Assembly (NCBI RefSeq): GCF_002874965.1
Contig: NZ_CP025624.1
Location: 3,472,001-3,536,000, forward strand
Reading direction: 5' to 3'
DNA length: 64,000 bases
Source of the DNA: Pseudomonas sp. NC02
GTDB taxonomy: Bacteria; Pseudomonadota; Gammaproteobacteria; Pseudomonadales; Pseudomonadaceae
A model generated the notes under the pieces. The model saw only the letters and a program-made list of their open reading frames with translations. It did no database searches and was not told the DNA's origin. Positions 1 through 8,411 of the stretch are shown one piece after another; within the stretch, counting starts at the first letter, position 1, and each line of letters starts with the position of its first letter. Both the position numbers and the translations under genes were made by a program.

Positions 1-267
1 ACGCTGAAAATCGATATCGCGTTTATCCGCGAAGTCACCAGCAACCCGCAGGACGCGGCTATCACCCGCACCATCATCGAACTGGCCCACAGCCTGAAGC
101 TGCGAGTGGTGGCCGAAGGCGTGGAAACCCAGGCGCAGCTGGAGTTTCTGCGGGAAGCCGGCTGCGATCAGATCCAGGGGTATCTGTTCAGCCGGCCTTT
201 GCCGATGAAGGAGCTGGAGCGCCTGCTGCTGGATAAGCGCAGCCTGGTCAGGCCGCAGCCTCACTGA
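1..267 (+). CDS. EAL-domain protein (cyclic-di-GMP phosphodiesterase), C-terminal fragment
   Basis: The first base is already inside this reading frame, which runs 88 codons to a TGA at 265-267. The peptide has the late EAL-domain signatures: [10 protein letters not shown] near its start (the KID strand that binds metal), then VVAEGVET, then a [10 protein letters not shown] ending. EAL domains hydrolyse cyclic di-GMP to pGpG. What lies upstream (GGDEF, PAS or membrane segments) cannot be seen. The tail overlaps the 3' end of the convergent chemoreceptor gene by 20 bases. The family assignment is firm; activity cannot be judged without the missing EAL and metal residues. Confidence 0.88.
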   Translation, partial: TLKIDIAFIREVTSNPQDAAITRTIIELAHSLKLRVVAEGVETQAQLEFLREAGCDQIQGYLFSRPLPMKELERLLLDKRSLVRPQPH

Positions 268-2398
268 CTTCGAACAACCCCACCAGCTTCTGCAACTTGT
301 TGGCATTGACCCGCACGGTTTCCGCGCTGGTCTGCAACACCCCTACGGTCAGGCGCATTTGCTCCGAAGAGTGGCTGACCTGCTTGATGGTCTTGCCATA
401 GTCGAGGCTGCGGGCGTTGAGCTGCTGGATGATGCTGAACATGCTCTCCACCGCCTGGTGCAGGTGCACGTTCTCCGAGGAGGCGTCCTCGGCCAGGCGC
501 AGGCTGCTGTCGACGTTGGTCACGCCGTTTTCCATGAAGCCTACGGCCTTGCGGGTTTCGCCTTGCAGGCCCTCGACCATCTGGCGAATGTCTTCCGCTG
601 CGTTGGAAGTGCGTGACGCCAGGGTGCGGACTTCGTCGGCCACCACCGCAAAACCGCGGCCATGCTCGCCTGCCCGCGCCGCTTCGATGGCCGCATTCAG
701 GGCCAGCAGGTTGGTCTGGTTGGTGATGTCGCTGATCAACCCGGTGATGTTGCTGATCTGTGCCATGCGGCTGTCCAGCAGTTGCACGCTTTCCGAGGAG
801 CGCTGCACCACATCGCGAATCGACTGGGTGCCGACCTGTACCGCGAGGAATTGCTCGCGGGCCCGGCTGACCACCTCGTCCATGGCCTGCTTCATTTGCT
901 CGGCGCTCACCGAGGCTTGCTGGATTTCTCCCAGTTGCTCTTCAACGATGATCATCATGCGGTGGGTGGCGTCGGCCACTTCATGGGACATCAACCCGGC
1001 CGCCTCGCTGCGGCCGAGCATCAATTGGTTGGTGTTGCCAACGCTGTGGCTGGCCTTGACCACCTGGCCGACCACCGAATCCAGGCGGTCGATGAAGCTG
1101 TTGATCCAGCGGCTCATGTCGCCGGTTTCGTCGTTGACCATGCGCCCGCTGTCCAGGCGTTGGCGCAGGTTGCCCTCGCCTTCGGCAATGGTGCGGATGA
1201 CCTCGGTCATTTCATTCAGGCGTGCGGCCAGGCGCCTGGGGCCCAGGCGGCTGAACAGCAAGGCCGCGACGACCATGCTCAGCACCTCGCACGCATCGGT
1301 CCAGGCGGCGGGCAAACCACTGTAGTGACGGACCAGGAAGTTGCAGGCAAACAGGCCGGCCATGGTCGCCAGATAGGGCTTCATCAAGCCGTGGCTCAGG
1401 GAGCGCCGGCGGTAGACCTCTTCCAGGTCGGCCTCGCACATCATGCCCCAGCGATCCGGCGAGCCCGGCAGTTCGAAGGTCACGCCCTTGCCCACCACCG
1501 GGATGTGACGGTAGTCGGAATAGCCGGGATAGGTGACAAACAGATTCGAGCCCTTGCGGATGGTTTCCCGCACGCCGGGGTGCAGTTGTTGGGTGGCGGG
1601 GTCGATAAACCGCAATTCCAGTTCGGTATGGCGCTGGATCTGTACGGTTTTCCAGGGTGTGTGCACGCCGCTCTTGAGATTTTCACCGTGGGTGAAGGTG
1701 CCGTCCTCGAAGCGTGAGCGGGACAGCGCAATGCCCGGCTGCAGCGCCGGGTCGAAGCGCGATTGCACCATGAACAGGTAGTTATCGCCGGACTCGGGGA
1801 AGATATGCCCGGCCTCGCGCTGGATCAAATCCCCGAGTATGTCGTTGGGCACCCGACCGCAGAGGCAGCCGACCACCCTGCCCTCGCGGGTCAATGGTTG
1901 GTAGAACATCAGGGTCACTTCGTCATGGAAGCGCGAAGACGAAGGGCCGATCTGCAAGGTCAGCGGGTCGCTGTAGGGACCGTGGAGGAATGGCGCCTTG
2001 AGCCCGGCGGCCAGGGCTTGTTGATTGAGCGCGCGGTGACTGGCCTGGCTCCAGGTACTCGCCAGTAATTCGCCCTTTGGGTCGACGATAAACAGCTCGG
2101 AGAAATCCCCGGCCTGGTGCAGTTTTTCCAGCAGCAGGCTGTTGTCGGTGAGCACGGAATCGCGGGCCAGTGTCGTGGCCAGTTCGTTGAGGTGTTCCCA
2201 CTGTTCGCGGGTCCAGGTTTGCAGGAGTTTGACCCGGGTTTCGGCAATGGCCTCGAAGGTTTGCTCCATCACCGGGTACACCGCGCGGTTGAGGTGGCAG
2301 GACCAGCCCATGGCGAACTTGCCGGTTTTGCCCCACCAGGGCAGCCAGCTTTTCTCGGCGGAAGATAACTGCATCGTGCTGCTCGACAGGCTGCTCAT
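248..2398 (-). CDS. Methyl-accepting chemotaxis protein with PDC/Cache-like sensor
   Basis: A 716-residue chemoreceptor. The C-terminal half has the conserved signalling tip, [20 protein letters not shown] continuing into FAVVADEVR, at about residues 557-590, which docks CheA and CheW. A HAMP-like stretch follows two hydrophobic segments at about 338-358 and 370-390. The N-terminal 330 residues resemble a PDC/Cache sensor ([12 protein letters not shown]; a [18 protein letters not shown] ending), but no clear membrane segment precedes them. I chose ATG 2398 (MSSLSSS) because GGAG sits 7 bases upstream; the frame stays open to 2554 without a better start. The ligand is unknown. Two close hydrophobic segments after the sensor would put the sensor in the cytoplasm, which is unusual. 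Confidence 0.9.
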   Translation of the reverse strand: MSSLSSSTMQLSSAEKSWLPWWGKTGKFAMGWSCHLNRAVYPVMEQTFEAIAETRVKLLQTWTREQWEHLNELATTLARDSVLTDNSLLLEKLHQAGDFSELFIVDPKGELLASTWSQASHRALNQQALAAGLKAPFLHGPYSDPLTLQIGPSSSRFHDEVTLMFYQPLTREGRVVGCLCGRVPNDILGDLIQREAGHIFPESGDNYLFMVQSRFDPALQPGIALSRSRFEDGTFTHGENLKSGVHTPWKTVQIQRHTELELRFIDPATQQLHPGVRETIRKGSNLFVTYPGYSDYRHIPVVGKGVTFELPGSPDRWGMMCEADLEEVYRRRSLSHGLMKPYLATMAGLFACNFLVRHYSGLPAAWTDACEVLSMVVAALLFSRLGPRRLAARLNEMTEVIRTIAEGEGNLRQRLDSGRMVNDETGDMSRWINSFIDRLDSVVGQVVKASHSVGNTNQLMLGRSEAAGLMSHEVADATHRMMIIVEEQLGEIQQASVSAEQMKQAMDEVVSRAREQFLAVQVGTQSIRDVVQRSSESVQLLDSRMAQISNITGLISDITNQTNLLALNAAIEAARAGEHGRGFAVVADEVRTLASRTSNAAEDIRQMVEGLQGETRKAVGFMENGVTNVDSSLRLAEDASSENVHLHQAVESMFSIIQQLNARSLDYGKTIKQVSHSSEQMRLTVGVLQTSAETVRVNANKLQKLVGLFEVSEAAA

Positions 2399-2500
2399 GG
2401 CGGACTCCGGAGTGATGTCTAATTGCCATATTTCAAGGCAATTAATGCGCCAATTAGCTAGCTTGCTATTGATTAGGCTGTTTGGCCTGCCATGCGGGTC

Positions 2501-2525
2501 AACGGGAGCGAGCTTCCTCGCTACA
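2501..2525. repeat. Solitary REP-like palindrome
   Basis: A 25-base imperfect palindrome with arms GGGAGCGAGC and GCTCGC..., resembling one half of the TGTGGCGAGGGAGC elements found elsewhere in this window (for example 59581-59695). It stands alone upstream of the chemoreceptor gene. Between 2399 and 2641 I see no gene; the AT-richer stretch at 2420-2480 is the likely promoter region of the chemoreceptor. Confidence 0.45.
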
Positions 2526-2641
2526 AAAAGCTGCATGCAATCAAGAGCATGCACCAGCGGGTGGCAGTGAGATCGCTTGTCGGGTGGGATGTCCCAGGGG
2601 GGCCGTGGTTTTCGAGATCGAATATCGGCGGAATTTTGGGG

Positions 2642-3431
2642 GCATATCCGTTATTTAGGTAATGGCGGCTTATGGTTTCGCTCTTACAGCGAGTCACTTT
2701 GCAAAAGCGGCAAAGTAACCAAAGCGCTCTGCCCCGCCTGTCGGCGCCTCGCCTAGGCTCGGCGTTCCCTCACTCCGGCATTACTCCGCGGGCCGCCGCG
2801 ATGGGCCATCCATGGCCCAGCGCGGCTAAACCGGCGTCCTGCCGGTTTACCCGCTCCGCAATACCTGCGTTCGGCCTCGGGCTTATTGGGGCAGTCAGAG
2901 CAAGATCAAGATCAAAAGCAAGAGCACGGCGGCCTGAGAGCCGACCTGAGTGTTAAAAGCCAGATCAAAAACCAGAGCGAAAGCAGAGCCGCTTTTCTGT
3001 AGGAGCTGGCTTGCCGGCGATGCGGACACCTCGGTGCATCAGGTACACCCAGTTGATGCCATCGCCGGCAAGCCAGCTCCTAAAGTGGACCGTGCCCGCT
3101 TTAGCTTTTGATTTTGCTCTTCAACACTCAAGCCGGCCGGTAGGCCGCTGTGCTGTTGATCTGCTTTTGATCTTGGGCGCCCCGTTAAACCACGCTGGCC
3201 GAACGCAGGCTTTGGAGCGTGGGTAACCCGGCAGGACGCCGGGTTAGCCGTCCTGGGCCAGGGATGGCCCATGACGGCGGCCCACGGTCCAAAGCCGGAG
3301 TGAGGGCACTCCGAGCCTAAGCGAGGAGCCGAGTGGTGGGGCAAGAGCGTTTTGCTTACTTTTGCGCTGTTCAAAAGTGAGCCGCTGTAAGAGCGGAACC
3401 AATACCAGCCATAACCGAAGAAACGGATATG
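2642..3431. repeat. Long imperfect inverted repeat, about 790 bp, with central REP pair
   Basis: The left part (2642-2995) and the reverse complement of the right part (3085-3431) can be aligned almost throughout. Shared blocks include CATATCCGT at the outer ends, CTCTTACAGCG, GCTCGG, CCTCACTCCGGC, GGGCCGCCG, ATGGGCCATCC and CCGGCGTCCTGCCGG, and nearer the centre GATCAAAAGCA and GAGTGTT. I judge identity at about 80 percent by eye. The centre holds a REP pair (2998-3083). The element fills the gap between the deacylase 3' end and the chemoreceptor upstream region. Short open frames inside it read through the repeat and are not credible genes. Dispersed repeats of this general kind are known in P. 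fluorescens genomes; the family name was not determined. Confidence 0.75.
2998..3083. repeat. REP pair, type TAGGAGCTGGCTTGCC
   Basis: Two inverted copies of TGTAGGAGCTGGCTTGCCGG face each other around a 36-base spacer, the layout of a REP doublet (REPIN). The same type recurs at 23384-23454. It forms the centre of the long inverted repeat 2642-3431. Confidence 0.8.
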
Positions 3432-3440
3432 TACTCCCGC

Positions 3441-4436
3441 CTAAGGATCCAACACCCCCCCGCTGTACCCCTCAGACAACCGCGTCCCGGTAAACTTGGC
3501 CACCACCGAACCCTGTGAAACCAGCCGCTCCCGATGCCCCGTCACCATCCGCCCGGTTTGCGCCGCATGCAGCACAACCTCAGAAGCCGGATCCCCAGGC
3601 CGCCGAATAATCCGCGCAAACCGCTCACCCTTTTCCACCTGTTCACCCAAACCTTTCTCAAACACCAACACCCCGGCACACGGCGCCAGGATGGTCTCCA
3701 TGCAGCCCATATCCACCACCTGCCCGTGCCATTGCGCAATCACCGGCGCCTCATCAATCACCCCACTGGCACAAAGCCAACCCCAGATCCCATCACCATC
3801 CTGCCCGGCCAGGGCATCACTCACATCCGCCTGCCCACGCAATTCAATCGTCGCCGCCAACCGCGGCTGCCCATGATCAATGATGGTCTCCTCAAACGAC
3901 CCATCACCACCCTCGTCCCAGACAATCACCACATCCACCTGCAACGCCGCCGCAAGCGCCCGGCCCGCGGGCCAAAAGCTGCGGTGGATGTAGAGATATG
4001 GCAGGGCTTCATCATCGGTGTGCAGGTCCAGCACCAGGTCAGCATCGGCGGCCAGTTGCACCAGGCTTTTCTGCCATTGCGCCAGGTTGCTGGCCGGCCG
4101 CTCCATGGCCAATGAATGATCAAACGCCCGGTTGAAATTCTGCCCGGTGGCTTCGTGAAACCGCCCCAACAACCGCCCCTGGCGAAACTGGCCAATGCCA
4201 AACGGGTTGGCCTGGGGCACCACCGTCACCGTGCCCTTGAGCCGGCCCTGATCCTGGCAGGCCTGCAAACGCGGCAGCAGTTGATGCAACACCAGCATCC
4301 CGGCGATTTCATCGGCATGCACACCGGCCTGCAGGTGCACCCGAGGGCCGTCGCCGTCACCCTCGAAGCGCCAGGCGCCAATGTGCAGGGTGTTCCCGGA
4401 ATCCCCGGGGACTTGCCACGAAAGGTCTTTTGCCAT
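3441..4436 (-). CDS. AstE/AspA-family (succinylglutamate desuccinylase/aspartoacylase-like) zinc deacylase
   Basis: A 331-residue zinc carboxypeptidase-fold deacylase. Zinc ligands expected for the family are visible: H40 and E43 in GVHADEI and H139 in LDLHTDDE. A GQNFNR motif near residue 98 matches the substrate-carboxylate site, and TIELRG holds the likely catalytic Glu. Members remove acyl groups from N-acyl amino acids; the substrate here is unknown. ATG 4436 (MAKDLSW) is preferred because GAGGAGGG lies just upstream, rather than the GTG/ATG options to 4493 that run into the operator. Divergent from the TetR gene, with the palindrome at 4474-4489 between them, so it is probably under that regulator. 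Downstream lies the long inverted repeat. Confidence 0.85.
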   Translation of the reverse strand: MAKDLSWQVPGDSGNTLHIGAWRFEGDGDGPRVHLQAGVHADEIAGMLVLHQLLPRLQACQDQGRLKGTVTVVPQANPFGIGQFRQGRLLGRFHEATGQNFNRAFDHSLAMERPASNLAQWQKSLVQLAADADLVLDLHTDDEALPYLYIHRSFWPAGRALAAALQVDVVIVWDEGGDGSFEETIIDHGQPRLAATIELRGQADVSDALAGQDGDGIWGWLCASGVIDEAPVIAQWHGQVVDMGCMETILAPCAGVLVFEKGLGEQVEKGERFARIIRRPGDPASEVVLHAAQTGRMVTGHRERLVSQGSVVAKFTGTRLSEGYSGGVLDP

Positions 4437-4473
4437 GCCGTTGCCCTCCTCTTGTTGGTTCTGCAGGTATATA

Positions 4474-4489
4474 TTGAACACACGTTCAA
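4474..4489. promoter_or_regulatory. Palindromic operator TTGAAC-N4-GTTCAA, putative TetR site
   Basis: A perfect 6-bp inverted repeat with a 4-base centre (ACAC) lies in the 74-base gap between the divergent deacylase and TetR genes, where a repressor would cover both promoters. A near copy sits at 10485-10500 upstream of the transporter operon. The assignment to the TetR protein is inferred from position and from the usual symmetry of TetR operators. Confidence 0.7.
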
Positions 4490-4510
4490 CCATGTATCTT
4501 CACCGAGGGT

Positions 4511-5119
4511 GTGCCTGTGGCCGAAGACCGTCGCGACCTGTTGATTGCCGCCACCCTCACCAGCCTCGCCCGTGACGGGCATGCCGGCATTTCCGTGCGG
4601 CGCATCGCCGCTGAAGCCGGGGTTTCGGTGGGGTTGCTCAATCACCATTTCGGCAGCATCGATGCACTGATCGCCGAGACCTACCACAAACTCGCCAGCG
4701 AACTGACCACCGCCCTGTGGCAGGAAGTCGACCAGGCCGTGGGCCCTGCCGCGCGGCTCGATGCATTCCTCGCCGGTTCGTTTTCCTCGCGGGTCATGGA
4801 CCCGAAACTGTTGGGCGTCTGGGTGGTGTTCTGGAGCCTGATCCGCCACTCGAACCACGTGAATGACTCCCATGAAAAAAGCTACCGCGCCTACCTCGAA
4901 CTGATCCGCCAGTTGCTCGACGACTTGGCCGAGAGCGAAGGCTTCGTGATCCACGACACGCGCCTGGCCGCCATCGGCTTATCGGCGATGCTCGACGGAC
5001 TCTGGCTCGAGTGGTGCCTCAACCCCGGCACCTTCAGCCCCGCCAACGGGCTGCACATCTGCCGTTGCTGGATACAGGGGCTGCGTCACGGAGCATTCGG
5101 CGCCGACCACATCCTGTGA
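4511..5119 (+). CDS. TetR/AcrR-family regulator, BetI-like
   Basis: A 202-residue regulator. The N-terminal helix-turn-helix is clear: DGHAGISVRRIAAEAGVSVG followed by LLNHHFGSIDALIAETY, as in BetI-type TetR proteins. The C-terminal part (GVWVVFWSLIRHS, AMLDGLWLEWCL) matches the BetI ligand domain. The start is GTG at 4511, or GTG at 4517 which is better spaced from AGGG at 4506; no ATG is available. It is divergent from the deacylase and convergent with the EamA transporter, whose 3' end it overlaps by 141 bases. It probably represses its own promoter and the nearby uptake operon through the palindromes at 4474 and 10485. The effector molecule is unknown. Confidence 0.88.
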   Translation: MPVAEDRRDLLIAATLTSLARDGHAGISVRRIAAEAGVSVGLLNHHFGSIDALIAETYHKLASELTTALWQEVDQAVGPAARLDAFLAGSFSSRVMDPKLLGVWVVFWSLIRHSNHVNDSHEKSYRAYLELIRQLLDDLAESEGFVIHDTRLAAIGLSAMLDGLWLEWCLNPGTFSPANGLHICRCWIQGLRHGAFGADHIL

Positions 5120-5977
5120 CACGGGGTGCCGGGCGCTGAGCATGGCCAGGGTGCCGCTGATGGCGATCAGCACGGCGCCGAAAATCAGCGACACGTCCAT
5201 CACCGTGCCCCAGACCAGGCTCGACAGCAGGAACGCCCAGATCAAACCAGTGTATTCAAACGGCGCCAGCAGCGTCGCCGTGGCCCGGCGGAAGCTCGCA
5301 AACAGCAGGAACTGGCCAATCCCGCCCACCAGCCCCGCGCCGAGCATGCCCAGCCATGCCGGGGTCGGCGATGGCGTGTGGGTCCAGGGCAGCGTCAGCG
5401 CCATGCAGATTACAAACACCACATTGGTGATCAGCATCTGCTCCAGCACCGAGGTGTTGTCGTCCACCTGGCGCAACTGGATATAGGTAAACGCCCAGCA
5501 CAGTGCTGCCGCCAATGTCAGGGCGATTGGCAACGGATCGAGCATGTTGCTGGGGCGACAAGCGATCACCACGCCGACAAAGCCGATGATCAGCGAAATC
5601 CACTGGCCGCGACTGGCGCGCTCCTTGAGGATCAATGCCGCGAGCAACGTGACCATGATCGGTGCGGAAAAATACAGCGTGGTCATTTCCGCCAGGGTCA
5701 GGTCTCTGGCGGCGGTGTAGTACAGCAGCCAGGCCAGCAGCGACAGCAGGCCGCGGATGATCAACAGCTTGCGGCTGACCGAGTGCCAGGCTCGCTTGAG
5801 CAAACCCATTCGCCCGGCGATCACGCACGCGGCGACCACCACCAGGCTGCGCCAGAACAGGATGGTGAACACTGAATAGTCGGCCACCAGCCATTTGATC
5901 CCGGCGTCCTGCAGCGCCAGGAACGCATAGGCCAGCGAGCACAGGGCAATCCCTTGCAACGAGCGATCGGTTTTCAT
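4979..5977 (-). CDS. DMT-superfamily (EamA) transporter
   Basis: A 332-residue membrane protein with about ten hydrophobic segments in two repeated halves, typical of EamA exporters. Signatures include LYFSAPIMVTLLAALILKER at the end of the first half and LAPFEYTGLIWAFLLSSLVW in the second. Family members export amino acids or metabolites; the substrate is unknown. Its ATG overlaps the TGA of the upstream permease (ATGA), so it is the last gene of the transporter operon. The last 45 or so residues after MLSARHP are hydrophilic and rich in G, E and P. They are encoded entirely antisense to the TetR 3' end and look like an extension by loss of an earlier stop. Confidence 0.87.
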   Translation of the reverse strand: MKTDRSLQGIALCSLAYAFLALQDAGIKWLVADYSVFTILFWRSLVVVAACVIAGRMGLLKRAWHSVSRKLLIIRGLLSLLAWLLYYTAARDLTLAEMTTLYFSAPIMVTLLAALILKERASRGQWISLIIGFVGVVIACRPSNMLDPLPIALTLAAALCWAFTYIQLRQVDDNTSVLEQMLITNVVFVICMALTLPWTHTPSPTPAWLGMLGAGLVGGIGQFLLFASFRRATATLLAPFEYTGLIWAFLLSSLVWGTVMDVSLIFGAVLIAISGTLAMLSARHPVSQDVVGAECSVTQPLYPATADVQPVGGAEGAGVEAPLEPESVEHRR

Positions 5978-6672
5978 CCGGCAGACCTGCGCAACGGTGT
6001 GCCGCGTCGCTCGGCAATGGCGTACAGGGCTTCAATCAAAAAGGTCAGGCACAGGTAGACCCCGGCCACCAGCAGCAGCGGCTGGTAGATCTGCAAGGTC
6101 TGGGCGCGTACCACGTTGGCGGCGCCAAGCAGGTCGACCACGGCAATGGTCGAGGCCAGCGCCGTGGACTTGAGCAGCATCACCGTCTCCCCCGCCAGGG
6201 TCGGCAGCAGCAGGCGCATGGCCCGTGGCAGGCGCACCCGCAACAGTGCCTGGCGTGGCGTCATGCCGAACGCCGAGGCGGCTTCCATTTCACCCTTGGG
6301 CACGGCCAGCAGCCCGCCGCGAATCACTTCACCGACGTACGCGCCCACCGACAACACCAGGGCGAACACGATGTACCAGTAACCGTCCCGCAGGAACGGC
6401 CAGAGGAAACTCCCGCGAATCATCGGGAACTGGGCAAACAGGCTGCCCAGGCCGTAATAGAAGATGTAGATCTGGATCAGCAACGGCGTGCCCCGCAGCA
6501 CACTGGTGTAGCCCAGTGCGCAACGGGCCAGCCACTTGCGCCGGGACAGCCGCGCCAGCGCTACCAGCACCGCCAGGGCGAAGCCGAGCACTGCCGAGAT
6601 CACCAGCAGCGACAGCGTCGTCTGCAAGCCCTTGGCGATCAGTCCTGCGTAATAACTTATCCACTCAGGCAT
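5974..6672 (-). CDS. Amino-acid ABC transporter permease (HisM/ArtM type)
   Basis: A 232-residue inner-membrane permease of the polar amino acid uptake family. It has an N-terminal TTLSLLVISAVLGFALAVLVA helix-rich segment. The EAA loop, EMEAASAFGMTPRQALLRVRLPRA, contacts the ATPase. ATG 6672 is chosen over an in-frame TTG at 6690: it lies 7 bases after the upstream permease stop and has GAGTGAG upstream. Its stop overlaps the start of the EamA gene. It should form a heterodimer with the 6680-7384 permease and use the ATPase domain of the 8412-10406 protein. Confidence 0.92.
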   Translation of the reverse strand: MPEWISYYAGLIAKGLQTTLSLLVISAVLGFALAVLVALARLSRRKWLARCALGYTSVLRGTPLLIQIYIFYYGLGSLFAQFPMIRGSFLWPFLRDGYWYIVFALVLSVGAYVGEVIRGGLLAVPKGEMEAASAFGMTPRQALLRVRLPRAMRLLLPTLAGETVMLLKSTALASTIAVVDLLGAANVVRAQTLQIYQPLLLVAGVYLCLTFLIEALYAIAERRGTPLRRSAG

Positions 6673-6679
6673 GTGCGGC

Positions 6680-7384
6680 TCACTCGACAACCGGCATCCA
6701 GCGACGAATACGTCGCTCCAGGCGCCCGGACAGGTAGTTGGAGGCCAGTGTCACCAGGTAATACAAGGCGGCGGCCGTGAGGTAGAACAACAGGTAATGC
6801 CGGGTCGAGCCCGCCGCCTGTTTGGCGGTGTACAGCAGTTCGTTGGTGCCCACTACGCTGATCAGCGCGCTGTCCTTGATCAGATTGATCCACAGGTTGG
6901 ACATCCCCGCCAGGGCGTATGGCGCCATGATCGGCAGGGTCACCCGACGGAACAGGCCAAAACCGCTCAAGCCAAACGCCCGCGCCGCTTCGATCTGGCC
7001 ATGGGGAATCGCGAGGATCGCCGCGCGGAAAATCTCCGAGGCGTACGCGCCTTGCACCAGCCCCAGTACCAGGACCGCTACCAGCGGGCCGCTGATGTTG
7101 AACTGCGCAAACCCCAGCCACAGCATCAATGCGTTGAGGCCCATCGAGCCTGCGTAATACAGCAGCAGGATCAGCAGCAACTCGGGCACCGCGCGAAACA
7201 CCGTGGTGTAGCCGCGCATCAGCATGGCTATCGGGCGCGGTGCACTGAGCTTGGCGCAGGCCACCACCAGGCCGATCAGCAGCCCCACCGCAAACGAGCC
7301 GGCGGAGATCTGCAGGGTCATCCATAACCCCTTGAGCAATGCGTTGCCCCAACCTTGTTCGCTGAAGCTGAGTAGATCGAACAT
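6680..7384 (-). CDS. Amino-acid ABC transporter permease (HisQ/ArtQ type)
   Basis: A 234-residue permease with the same architecture as its downstream partner. The EAA loop is QIEAARAFGLSGFGLFRRVTLPI and the first membrane segment lies in LQISAGSFAVGLLIGLVVACA. GGGAG sits 6 bases before ATG 7384. It is the first of the two permeases, separated from the binding-protein gene by 165 bases holding a REP pair, and from the next gene by a 7-base gap. Substrate is expected to be a polar or basic amino acid or a derivative, by family; nothing in the sequence narrows this. Confidence 0.92.
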   Translation of the reverse strand: MFDLLSFSEQGWGNALLKGLWMTLQISAGSFAVGLLIGLVVACAKLSAPRPIAMLMRGYTTVFRAVPELLLILLLYYAGSMGLNALMLWLGFAQFNISGPLVAVLVLGLVQGAYASEIFRAAILAIPHGQIEAARAFGLSGFGLFRRVTLPIMAPYALAGMSNLWINLIKDSALISVVGTNELLYTAKQAAGSTRHYLLFYLTAAALYYLVTLASNYLSGRLERRIRRWMPVVE

Positions 7385-7418
7385 CGCGGCTCCCTATTTC
7401 GATTACACGCGGTGACCC

Positions 7419-7530
7419 TGTGGCGAGGGAGCTTGCTGTGGCGAGGGAGCTTGCTCCCGCTGGACTGCGTAGCAGGCCCATTGTTTGGGGGCGCTTCGCA
7501 CCCCAGCGGGAGCAAGCTCCCTCGCCACAA
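7419..7530. repeat. REP pair inside the transporter operon, with an 18-bp tandem duplication
   Basis: Outer arms TGTGGCGAGGGAGCTTGCTC and its inverse at the right end flank about 50 bases that form a second imperfect palindrome. The left arm begins with two perfect tandem copies of an 18-base unit, TGTGGCGAGGGAGCTTGC (7419-7436 and 7437-7454). The element sits between the binding-protein gene and the first permease, the same place where a REP element lowers permease expression in the enteric hisJ-hisQ operon. Confidence 0.85.
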
Positions 7531-7549
7531 GCACTCCCTTTCTACCGGA

Positions 7550-8386
7550 TTAGTTTGTGTAGGGGCTATCGCAGACTTTGCTCACATAGGCAGGCGTGTC
7601 GGCGCGTTTGCACGGGCTGACCGATACCCCAAACACGCTCTGGGACAGGTCGGCGTAGTCCTTGCTCACCAGCAACTCACCGATGGCCTTGTCGAGCCGG
7701 GCCTTGAGTTCGGTGTCTTCCTTGCGCAGGCCAGCCCCCACGCCGCGGCCGATGATCGGGTCATAAGGCACTTCGGCGATTTCGGCCAGGCCCTGGGCCT
7801 CAGGCGTCTTGACCATCATGGCGATGGCGACGCCGTCGGCCATCATCAGGTCGGTGCGCCCGGCAATCAGGTCGGCGTTGGCCGATTCCTGGGTATCGTA
7901 GTACTTCAGGTCAGCAATGTTCTCGTAGTACTTCTTCAGGTAGTTGGCGCTGACCGTGGAGATCTGCACGCCGATGATCTTGCCCTTCAGCCCTGCCGGC
8001 GAGACTTCGACGGTGGTGCCCTTGGGGCCGGCAATGCCCAGCAGCGAATCGTAGTAGGCGCGGCTGAACGCGATCTGTTTTTCGCGCTCTTCGGTGACCG
8101 ACATCGAGGAGAAAATCACGTCGATTTTCTTCGCCAGCAGCGACGGAATAATCCCGTCCCAGGCCACTTCCTTGATCTGGCACTCAGCCTTCATCAAGCC
8201 GCAGAGCTTGTGAATCAGGTCCACCTCAAAGCCGGACCACTCCCCGTTGCCGCCCTTCACCGTGAACGGTGGGTAGGGTTCTGCCGCCACCGCGAACACA
8301 ATGGGTTTCTCCGCCGCCAACGCAGTACCTGCCGCCAGTATCAACACAGCACTGCTCAACCACTTTGCCAATCGTTTGGATTTCAT
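7550..8386 (-). CDS. Periplasmic amino-acid-binding protein (HisJ/ArtJ-like)
   Basis: A 278-residue type II periplasmic binding protein. MKSKRLAKWLSSAVLILAAG starts a Sec signal peptide with a probable cut after ALAA (about residue 22). The mature part opens with KPIVFAVAAEPYPPF and has EVDLIHKLCGLM and SSMSVTEEREKQIAFSRAYY, typical of polar amino-acid binders; the latter Arg is usual for the ligand alpha-carboxylate. The start is ATG 8386 behind GACGGGGC; the frame extends upstream to 8455 but would bury the signal peptide. It is encoded directly after the fused aminotransferase-ATPase and before the REP pair, so it should be the high-copy member of the system. Confidence 0.92.
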   Translation of the reverse strand: MKSKRLAKWLSSAVLILAAGTALAAEKPIVFAVAAEPYPPFTVKGGNGEWSGFEVDLIHKLCGLMKAECQIKEVAWDGIIPSLLAKKIDVIFSSMSVTEEREKQIAFSRAYYDSLLGIAGPKGTTVEVSPAGLKGKIIGVQISTVSANYLKKYYENIADLKYYDTQESANADLIAGRTDLMMADGVAIAMMVKTPEAQGLAEIAEVPYDPIIGRGVGAGLRKEDTELKARLDKAIGELLVSKDYADLSQSVFGVSVSPCKRADTPAYVSKVCDSPYTN

Positions 8387-8411
8387 GATCTTGCCCCGTC
8401 TTTTTTTGGAG

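Noticed and set aside
2672..3374. Short open frames inside the long inverted repeat
   Set aside because: The two arms give near-identical peptides in opposite orientation because they are the same repeat; no ribosome site or family.
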